Part shown: positions 36,962 to 44,400 of the stretch, piece by piece | Layout: each line of letters starts with the position of its first letter | Numbering within the stretch: the first letter of the stretch is position 1 | NCBI RefSeq assembly: GCF_023498005.1 | Contig: NZ_CP097289.1 | Span: 8,804,001-8,868,000 of the forward strand | Source: Streptomyces durmitorensis | GTDB taxonomy: Bacteria; Actinomycetota; Actinomycetes; Streptomycetales; Streptomycetaceae | Direction: 5' to 3' | Length of the DNA stretch: 64,000 bases | Made by a program: the position numbers and the translations under genes | Notes under the pieces: generated by a model | What the model was told of the DNA's origin: nothing | Seen by the model: only the letters and a program-made list of their open reading frames with translations | Database searches by the model: none

Positions 36962-38101
36962 TCAGGCGGAGCGGACTGGGCCGCCGACGCCGTGGACCGA
37001 CGGAACCGGGGCGAGGTGGGGCCACAGCAGGGCGGCGGAGCCCCAGGTGAGCCCGGCTCCGAAAGAGGTGAGCAGGACGCGCTGCCCGGTGTGGAGGCGG
37101 CTGTTCCCGGCTGCGTCGGCCAGCGCCAGCGGAATGGAGGCGGCCCCGGTGTTGCCGACGCGGTCGATGTTGGCGATCTGCCGGCCGGCGGGCAGAGGAA
37201 TGCGGTCGGCCACGGCGCTCAGGATGCGTGCGTTGGCCTGGTGCGCCACGAACCGGTCGACGTCGTCCACGGACCAGCCGACGTTCTTGAGCAGCACCTG
37301 TGAGGAGAGCGTCATGCGGGTGACGGCGTGTTGGAACACGTCACGTCCTCGCATCCGGAAGTGCAGGTCCGCCGGGGTGTAGCGGTCGGGCGCGGAGCGG
37401 GCGAGCGCGCCGCCGCCCGGCACTTCGATCAGTTCATGGCCTGCGCCGTCACTGCCCAGGTCGAAGCCGAGGATGCTGCCCGGCTCGCCGTGCTCGCCGC
37501 GGCGCAGCACCACCGCACCCGCCCCGTCCGCGAAGACGACGCCGGCACCACGGTCGTCCGGGGCGATCAGCGTCGAGTACACCTCGGCCGCGACGACCAG
37601 GACCCGGTGGGCGATCCCCGCCCCGATCACTCCGGCGGCGGTGGCGAGCGCGTAGACGAATCCGCTGCACGCGGCGGCCACGTCCCAGGCCGCGACCTGG
37701 CCGAGGCCGAGCCGGTGCGCCAGTTGCGGCGCCATGGCGGGCATCGGCCGGTCGGGGGTGGACGTGGCCACGATGACCGCGTCGACGGGGGGAGGGGTGA
37801 CCGCGTCGAGTCCGTCGGGTGGCGCGGCGGCGGCCACATCGAGCGCGCGGACCGCGGCCTGGAGTGCGAGGTCGCCGGTCGACACCCCGGGGGCGACCCA
37901 GTGGCGCACTCCGATGCCGGTGCGACGGCGCACCCAGGCGTCGTCGGTCTCCCAGGCGGCGGGCAGCTCGTTGTTGCCCACCGCCCGCGGCGGTACGACG
38001 CCTGCGAGGCCCTCGAGCACAGCCGTACGACGGCTCCGCCAAGGAGCATCGCCGAGCCTCAACTCGCCTGCGGAGCACAAGAGTTCGCCAGACACCCACA
38101 C
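36962..38101 (-). CDS. Beta-ketoacyl-ACP synthase III (FabH-like)
   Basis: A 379-residue FabH-type initiating condensing enzyme with Cys145 (AAACSGFVYAL), His287 (AHQANARI) and Asn317 (GNTGAASIPLAL). It would condense an acyl-CoA starter with malonyl-ACP. About 25 residues precede the normal FabH start. GTG codons at 38101 and 38095 compete; the second is better spaced from GAGG. It is the first gene of the six-gene leftward operon (KASIII, ACP, KASII, KASIII-like, decarboxylase-ferredoxin, P450) and lies downstream of the TPR regulator and the 69-aa ORF. Confidence 0.9.
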   Translation of the reverse strand: MWVSGELLCSAGELRLGDAPWRSRRTAVLEGLAGVVPPRAVGNNELPAAWETDDAWVRRRTGIGVRHWVAPGVSTGDLALQAAVRALDVAAAAPPDGLDAVTPPPVDAVIVATSTPDRPMPAMAPQLAHRLGLGQVAAWDVAAACSGFVYALATAAGVIGAGIAHRVLVVAAEVYSTLIAPDDRGAGVVFADGAGAVVLRRGEHGEPGSILGFDLGSDGAGHELIEVPGGGALARSAPDRYTPADLHFRMRGRDVFQHAVTRMTLSSQVLLKNVGWSVDDVDRFVAHQANARILSAVADRIPLPAGRQIANIDRVGNTGAASIPLALADAAGNSRLHTGQRVLLTSFGAGLTWGSAALLWPHLAPVPSVHGVGGPVRSA

Positions 38102-38173
38102 CTCACCCGGGATCGCGTCCTGCTGGAATCGGCATGACCTTATGGGCGCAAAGGATCTTGGGGAGAATGGCGT

Positions 38174-38192
38174 GGTCTTCGAACGAAAGACC
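38174..38192. promoter_or_regulatory. Operator-like dyad upstream of the KAS operon
   Basis: GGTCTT (38174-38179) and AAGACC (38187-38192) flank a 7-bp centre containing CGAACGA. It lies 73 nt before the KASIII start within a 273-nt gene-free stretch (38102-38374). It is a plausible regulator site for the operon; no convincing -35/-10 pair was found. Confidence 0.45.
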
Positions 38193-38374
38193 TAGGCGTG
38201 GGAATCGTCGATGATTGCGCAGCTCACACGGGCCGATGCAGGAACGTTACGGCCGCTGCGCCGAACGGGAGTCACGCCAAGGGGTGAAGATTTGCCGCTA
38301 TTGCGATGCAGGCGTGACGCCCGGGGCAGCGGCGATGCAGGGGGGCGGAGTCACCTGGGCCAGCTTCGTCCCGG

Positions 38375-38584
38375 TCAGTAAACGACCGGCCTGGCCGACG
38401 ATGCCGATGTCGGCACCAGGGTGTTGTTGAACGTGTTGAATTCGGCGGGCAGGGCGTCGGCGCCCGCCTGTGGCGAGCCGCCGTGACCAGCGGGGCGCCC
38501 GCGGGCGGCGTCCGCCTCGGTGGTGCTCGGCCGGGACGTACCGTGAACGGCAAGGAGCTGCGCGACAAGCAAGGGATCGTTCAT
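38375..38584 (-). CDS. Small protein (69 aa), possible signal-peptide precursor or regulator partner
   Basis: A 69-codon ORF beginning MNDPLLVAQLLAVHGTS and ending ASSARPVVY. Third codon positions are about 80% G/C, over 90% in the middle, with lower GC in second positions, so it behaves as coding. It starts 60 nt after the TPR/HTH regulator on the same strand. The middle is Gly/Ala/Pro-rich; the C-terminal third (PAEFNTFNNTLVPT) is distinct. There is no transmembrane segment or classical signal peptide. I recognise no family. The arrangement resembles receptor-propeptide pairs of RRNPP systems, but that role is a hypothesis. GGAG lies only 2 nt from the ATG. Confidence 0.55.
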   Translation of the reverse strand: MNDPLLVAQLLAVHGTSRPSTTEADAARGRPAGHGGSPQAGADALPAEFNTFNNTLVPTSASSARPVVY

Positions 38585-38644
38585 GTCTCCATGGTCGGCG
38601 ACGCGTTCGGCACACGCATGTCGTGCGGTCGCACGGCGCGCCGC

Positions 38645-39874
38645 TCAAGCCGGTTGCGCCGAGCGGATGCGGGCGATCTCCCGGGCGGCCCTGACCGAAG
38701 CGATGGTGGCGTTCATCTCCGCGGCGGCATCCGCGGCCGCGGACATCGCCTCGCTGTTGCCCTCGGCGTGGTGCAGCCAGCCTCTGGCGAGCAGGGTCAG
38801 CAGGACCGCGCGCGCTTCCTGTACGGGCCGCGCTTCGAGCGATGCGGTGAGCGCCGCATGGGCCTCACGCGGCTCACCGAGGCGATGCAGCACGGCGGCC
38901 TGCTGATAGTGCAGGGCCGCCGCCGAATAGACCGCGAAGGGGTCCCCGTCGTCGGCGTGGTGCGGCAGTAACCGGGATGCGGTCTCCAGCCAGTTCAGTG
39001 CGGTCGGCCGCTCCCCGGTCGCCGCGCTCACCCGGGCCGCCTGCGCGGCGACGTACGCGCGCACCGGGCTCGACGTGTGGCGGGAGACCTCCAGGGCGCG
39101 GTTCAGATATCCCGTAGCGAGGGCGGTCCCGCCCTGCAACAGGGCGTTCTCGCTCAACTGCCGCAGTGCGATGGCCTGGACGGCCCTGTCCTGCGCATGG
39201 TCGGCGAGCGCTTCGGCGGCGGTCAGCGCACCTTGCGCCTCCTGGGTGCGGCACGCGTCGGTGTAACTGCCGGCCAGGAGAACGGCGGTGCGTGCGACAT
39301 GGACAAGGCCCGCCCTCGACTCCGCGCCCAGGAACGGGGCGCCGCCCCCGGGGCCGAAGGCGGACTGCAGGTAGGCGAGCAACACCGGCCCGGTGTGCCG
39401 CCCGCCCAGAGCCGCTGTCTGCCCCACGAAGAACCGCTCGGCCCCTCGCCACACCTGCTCGTGCCAGGCGGGAACGGTCCGCTCTTCGCTGTCGGGGCGG
39501 GGACGCTGTTCGGGTACGCGGGTGCGGGGCGCCCCGTCGCCGCTGTCGGGCTCCTGGCCGCTGTTCGCGTCGAGGCCGGGGATGGCGGCGATGAGTGCGG
39601 CCGCGCCTTTGAGCGCCGGTGGCCGGCTGTCGGCGAGCCCCAACTCCACCGGCGTGATCAGGCGCCCGAGCCGTTGTGTGAAGAGCCCGCACAGCAGCTC
39701 GGGCACCGGGCTGCGCGGGCGGGAGCCGCGCACCCAGTGCGCCACCGTCGTCCGGTCGTAGGTGGTTCCCAGATTGCGTCGGCACGCGTCCGTGTTGACG
39801 CGGCGGGCCAGCGCTTCGTACGTCCAGCCCGCTTCCCGGATCAGGCGCAGCAGGGAGTCGTTGGGCGTGGTCAT
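38645..39874 (-). CDS. Helix-turn-helix regulator with TPR-like repeats, containing a TTA codon
   Basis: A 409-residue putative cytoplasmic regulator. An N-terminal XRE-like helix-turn-helix (about residues 7-75; WTYEALARRVNTDACRRNLGTTYDRTTVAHWVRGSRPR) is followed by a charged linker (about 100-135). An all-helical Ala-rich array of about 250 residues follows with TPR-like packing (TAAEALADHAQDRAVQAIALRQLSENALLQGG, LNRALEVSRH, YQQAAVLHRLGEPREAHAAL). The layout resembles Streptomyces NsdA-like and RRNPP-type regulators. Leu302 is encoded by TTA (38969-38971), so its translation should need the bldA tRNA. It stands between the KAS operon and the PKS genes and is the only regulator in the cluster part of the window. 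Confidence 0.82.
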   Translation of the reverse strand: MTTPNDSLLRLIREAGWTYEALARRVNTDACRRNLGTTYDRTTVAHWVRGSRPRSPVPELLCGLFTQRLGRLITPVELGLADSRPPALKGAAALIAAIPGLDANSGQEPDSGDGAPRTRVPEQRPRPDSEERTVPAWHEQVWRGAERFFVGQTAALGGRHTGPVLLAYLQSAFGPGGGAPFLGAESRAGLVHVARTAVLLAGSYTDACRTQEAQGALTAAEALADHAQDRAVQAIALRQLSENALLQGGTALATGYLNRALEVSRHTSSPVRAYVAAQAARVSAATGERPTALNWLETASRLLPHHADDGDPFAVYSAAALHYQQAAVLHRLGEPREAHAALTASLEARPVQEARAVLLTLLARGWLHHAEGNSEAMSAAADAAAEMNATIASVRAAREIARIRSAQPA

Positions 39875-40518
39875 GGCCTCACTCCGTCACTTCGAGAGCG
39901 GGAGGAACCTCTCCCCGCTCCATGAACCTCTCCCCGGCCCAACGGGCCCGTCGGCGTACGGTTTCGCGCGTCCCGGATCCCTGCACGACAGTTCCACGAC
40001 CGTGGCCGAGGGCAGCGGCACCGGACCGGTCGGTCGGCGACCGCTGCCCGGAAGTACGGGCGTGTGAGGTGAACCACAGTGATCACGCGTGGGCCCGAAA
40101 CGGTCAGAAGACGGAGCGTGAGCAGAGCGAAACGGGCACGGCTGCCTCGTGGTGCTCCGCCGCTCGGGCACGGAGTGTGGTGCGTCAGATACTCAGGAGT
40201 CAGATGTCGCGGACGCGAACTGCGGCGATTGATGCCAGGTGGTGGAGGCGTCAGGCATTCGCGGTGGCATATACATGGGCGCGTTTACCGCACCGGGTAA
40301 GGCGCTCCAAGCGTCACTTGAGAAGTGTGGTTCTGCTTCCGCTTGCCACATAAAGAGAGTCTGGTGCGGGCTACACCCGCTCGGATACTGTTGTCCAGGC
40401 GAGGGGTCAGGGGTATCGCGTCTGATCCGGCCGTGCACCCCTCGTCCGCAGACTGAATCGGTCTTCTCGGAGCGCCGCTCCTGTGGTCCTCCGTATCGAT
40501 CCCGGCGACTGTCCGGGG

Positions 40519-40530
40519 CCTATATATAGG
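40519..40530. promoter_or_regulatory. CCTATATATAGG palindrome
   Basis: A perfect 12-bp palindrome with eight consecutive A/T bases, highly unusual in this GC-rich DNA. AGGAGGG and an ATG follow at once. It may be a promoter -10 region or an operator. Confidence 0.45.
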
Positions 40531-40534
40531 AGGG

Positions 40535-40651
40535 ATGGGCATCGGTGGGTCACGACGCAAGTCCCGGCACTTGCAGGCGTGTTGCCTTGGCCGGCGTGTG
40601 AACATCTGGGGTGCAGTTCCTGCACCCGAACGCAATTCACTGTGTTCCTGA
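40535..40651 (+). CDS. Doubtful small ORF (38 aa) behind a strong ribosome binding site
   Basis: A 38-codon ORF (MGIGGSRRKSRHLQACC...) whose ATG is preceded by AGGAGGG, close to the start codon. The codon bias is not clearly that of a Streptomyces gene and several codons end in T or A. It is basic and Cys-containing. I list it only because of the strong ribosome binding site and the unusual palindrome; it may be noncoding. Confidence 0.22.
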   Translation: MGIGGSRRKSRHLQACCLGRRVNIWGAVPAPERNSLCS

Positions 40652-41060
40652 ACGGGTTATGTCGTACTGCATCTCTCGACTGATGCGTGGCGAACCCTGA
40701 CCATCGCGGAATTCGATCCCGGCCGGCACTTCGTGGAGACGGTCGGAGGTTTGTGCGCCGCTCTTCCGTGCGCCCCGCAGCCGTATCCGCGCCCGTCCCC
40801 CCCCCACCGTCGTTGCGCACCGCTCGGCCAATGGAGTCTTGAGTGGTGTGACAGGCGTCGCCCCTGCGGGGCGGCGCGACCACCCCCCCTCGTGGCCAGG
40901 GCTTCCCTGGCCCTTCCCCTCCTGGCTCCGGCTCCGGGTGTACCGCCGGTGTTCCCGTGCAGGCCCATGAGCTCCCACGGCGCGGTCAACGAGCTGGTTT
41001 TGGCCCCCTATTCATTCGGTGCTTCCGCGTGGCCATGCACGGGGGGCTTGATTTTAACGG

Positions 41061-41078
41061 GATCCGTATGGCCGGATC
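41061..41078. promoter_or_regulatory. GATCCG-N6-CGGATC dyad upstream of PKS1
   Basis: Six-bp inverted arms (41061-41066, 41073-41078) around TATGGC, about 420 nt before the PKS1 start. AACG and CGTT further out (near 41056 and 41082) extend the symmetry imperfectly. A candidate operator. Confidence 0.35.
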
Positions 41079-41150
41079 GTGACGTTGGAATGGCGGGTTA
41101 TTGATGAACGGGTGCTGCGGCAATTCCGTCCGCCCGCGTGCGAGCCACTC

Positions 41151-41216
41151 CTGCACGATGGGGCAAAAGGCGCTGCACGATAGGGCAGTAGGTGCTTGGC
41201 GACAGGGCGGCAGGCG
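41151..41216. repeat. Three direct 22-bp repeats upstream of PKS1
   Basis: Units at 41151-41172, 41173-41194 and 41195-41216. The first two share CTGCACGAT, GGGCA and AGG; the third keeps CT, GA, AGGGC and CAGGCG. A 22-bp period is two helical turns, so equivalent bases face the same side of the DNA, as in multi-site activator targets such as SARP-type direct repeats. They end 281 nt before the PKS1 start. No SARP gene is in the window. Confidence 0.6.
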
Positions 41217-41497
41217 GGCCCGCCGCTCTCCTGGGTGTGCCGATAGCCAGGTAAATTTTGGAAGTCCGCACGGTAAATCGCGCGAGTGGACGCGGCTCTG
41301 ACCCGCGCTTACGCAGACCCTACGAGTGTTTTCCGCCTGTGACAGACCGAAAATAGACCGCAGTTGACAATTTCTGGATATCTGGCTTTGACTTGCGCTC
41401 GTTGTCGCGGCGAAGTGGCCGAGAAAGTATCGAGCCCATTCAGGCCAACCATGCATGTTCCAGTTCCAGTGGATGACCGACGAAGGCAGAGGCTGCC

Positions 41498-44400
41498 ATG
41501 CGCTTATCAGAAGGGCTGCACACCGGCACTGTCGCCGTCATTGGGGTCGCGTCCGCGGCACCGGTGCGGGCGGAGCGCGATCACGGTGTACTTGTCGAGC
41601 TGACCGGTGTGCCGCTGCCCGCGGGCCGGACGGACGAACTGGAGTCGGCGTGGACGGCCTGCGAGGACGCGGGCATCGGCGCGGACGACCGGGCAGGCGT
41701 CGGTGTCCATCTGGCCGCCGGCACCGAGGGCGCGGACGATGCGGGCGATGCGGCCGAGTTGGCACGCGTGCTCGGCTTGCGCGGCCCCCGCCGGACCGGA
41801 CACGACCCGCTCGCCGATGCCGTCGCCGCCGTGCGTTCCGGTGAGTGCGACCTGGCGCTGGTCGGGGCGGACGGTGCCTTCGCCGTGCTCACGCGTGGCG
41901 ACAGCGCACGGACCGCGACCTTCGCCTACCGGCTCGACACCGGCCACGCATGGTCCGACGGCGTTCCCGCGCTGGTCGAGGCCGCGCTGCGCTCGGGCAG
42001 GACCGCGCCCGGCCGCGACGCACAGGAAGGGCCCGCCGTCCCGATCACGGTGTCGGCGCACAGCCAGGACGCGCTGCGGGCGCGGGCCGCTGATCTGCAC
42101 TCGCTGATCGAGGCCGAGCCGGCCCTGCCGCTCGTCGACCTCGCCTTCTCGCTCGCCACCACCCGCCCCGCTCTCGCCCGGCGCGCCGTGCTGGTCGGCG
42201 GGGACCGCACCCGGCTCGCCGAGGAGCTGCTCGCCGTCAGCGAGGGGCGAATACCGGTGCCGGGGCTCGCGGCCGGAGGACCGGCGCGAGCCGCGGCAGA
42301 CGACGTCGCCTTTGTGTTCCCCGGTCACGGGCCGCAGTGGCTGGGCATGGCCGACGAACTCCTCGCCACGTCGCCGGTGTTCGCCGAGCAACTGCATGCC
42401 TGTGCGGAAGCCCTCACGCCGTTCGTGGACTGGCCCGTCCTCGACGTGCTGCGCGGCAGGACGGACACGCCTTCCCTCGACCGGCCGGACGTGGCGCAGC
42501 CCGCGCTCTGGGCGATGATGGTGTCCCTGTCCGCGCTGTGGCGCTCCTGGGGTGTGCGGCCCGGTGCCGTGATCGGCTCCAGCGTCGGCGAGATCCCGGC
42601 CGCGACGGTCGCGGGCGCACTGTCCGTCGAGGACGGCGCGCGGGCCGTGGCGCTGTTCAGCCAAGCGCAGGTGCACCTGCTCGAACGCGGCGTGATGCTC
42701 TCCGTACTGGCGTCGGCCGACGAGGTACGTGAGCGGCTCACCCGGTACGAGGGGCTCGACCTGGCCGCAGTGCACGCGCCCACGTCGGTCCTGGTCTCCG
42801 GCGACGAGGACGCGGCCACCCAACTCCTCGCCGACCTCGCCGCGGACGGCATCAGGGCCAGAAGCATCGCGATCCGTTTGGCGGCCCACGGCCGTCAGGT
42901 CGACTCCGTGCTCGACATGCTGCGCGCCGACCTCAGCCCCATCACGCCCCGCCCGACGGACGTGCCGATCTACACGGCCACCACGGGCGCGAGGGTCGAC
43001 CCGCTCACGCTCACCGCGGACCACTGGTGCCGCAACGTGCGCGGCACCGCGGACTTCCAGAGCGCCACACGCGCCGTCCTGGCCGCCGGGCACCGACTGC
43101 TGCTCGAACCGAGCCCCCACCCCGTGCTGACCAGGGCCGTGCAGGAGACCGCCGAGGACGCCGCCGTGGAGGCCGCCGTCGTCGGCACGCTGCGCAGGGA
43201 CCGTGGCGGCGCCGACCAGATGACCGCCGCGCTCGCCGAACTGCACGCGCACGGCGTGCTCCCCGACTGGAACGCGGTGTTCGCGGGCCGGGACGCACGC
43301 GCGGTGCCGCTGCCCGCCTATCCGCTGCACGCGGAGCCCGGGGCCGTCCCTGTCCCCTCCTTTGACGACCGGCTCGCGGACGCCGCCGACCGCACCGACT
43401 TCCTGCTCGACCTGGTCCGCGCGCAGGTGGCCGCCGTCGTCGGGAACACCGGGCCCGCCCCCGACGTGGACGCGCCGCTCCTCGAACTGGGCGTCGACTC
43501 GGCGGGCGCGGTGCGACTGCGCAACCTGCTGAACGCGGCCACCGGCCTGAACCTGCCCGTGTCGGCGGTGTTCGACACCCCGACGTGCCGTGGCCTCGCC
43601 GAACGCATCGACCGCGTCCTGCTCGGCACATCGGCCGATGACGACCAACTGCCGGCCTTCGCGGGGGCCGGGGACGACGAACCGATCGCCGTCGTGGCGA
43701 TGAGCTGCCGCCTGCCCGGCGGAGTGCGCAGTCCCGAGGACCTGTGGGAGCTGCTGTCCACGGGCGGCGACGGCATCACCGCGTTCCCCACCGACCGGGG
43801 CTGGGACCTGGACGGGCGCTACGACGAGGACGCCGAGCGGGCCGGCGGCTACTACCAGCGCGAGGCCGGATTCCTGCACGACGTCGACCAGTTCGACCCC
43901 GAGTTCTTCGGCATATCGCCGCGCGAGGCACTGGCTATGGACCCGCAGCAGCGGCTTCTCCTCGAAATTGGCTGGGAGGCCATCGAGCGCGCGGGCATCG
44001 AGCCGACAGGGCTGAGAGGCAGTCAGGCCGGTGTGTTCGTCGGCGCGATGACGATGGACTACGGGCCGAGGCTGCACGAGGCCCCCGCCGACCTAGAGGG
44101 CTATCTGCTCACCGGCAACACCGCGAGCGTCGCGTCCGGCAGGCTCTCGTACTCCTTCGGGTTTAACGGACCCGCCGTCACCCTCGACACGGCATGCTCC
44201 TCGTCGCTGGCCGCCCTGCACCTGGCCGTGCAGTCGCTGCGGCGGGGCGAGTGCCCCATCGCCCTCGCGGGCGGCGTCACGGTCATGCCCTCGCCGGGCA
44301 TGTTCGTGGAGTTCAGCAGGCAGCGCGCGCTTGCCCCCGACGGGCGCTGCAAGGCGTTCTCGGCGAGTGCCGACGGGTTCGGCCTCGCCGAGGGCGCCAC

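Larger units (their letters stand above)
39875..41497. other. 1.6-kb gene-poor divergent region between the regulator and PKS1
   Basis: No reading frame here shows sustained Streptomyces codon bias, and parts (40180-40560, 41000-41460) are more AT-rich than the rest of the window. It holds a TATATATA palindrome with a small ORF, a GATCCG/CGGATC dyad, a GC hairpin-like element near 40858-40877 and three 22-bp direct repeats. TTGACA occurs at 41364-41369 and TTGACT at 41388-41393, possible -35 boxes for PKS1, but no good -10 follows at the right spacing. It probably contains the regulator and PKS promoters with long leaders. Confidence 0.6.

Noticed and set aside
40733..41104. A 123-codon ORF in the divergent region
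   Set aside because: Its composition (Pro/Arg/Cys-rich, no codon bias) and lack of a ribosome binding site indicate noncoding DNA.
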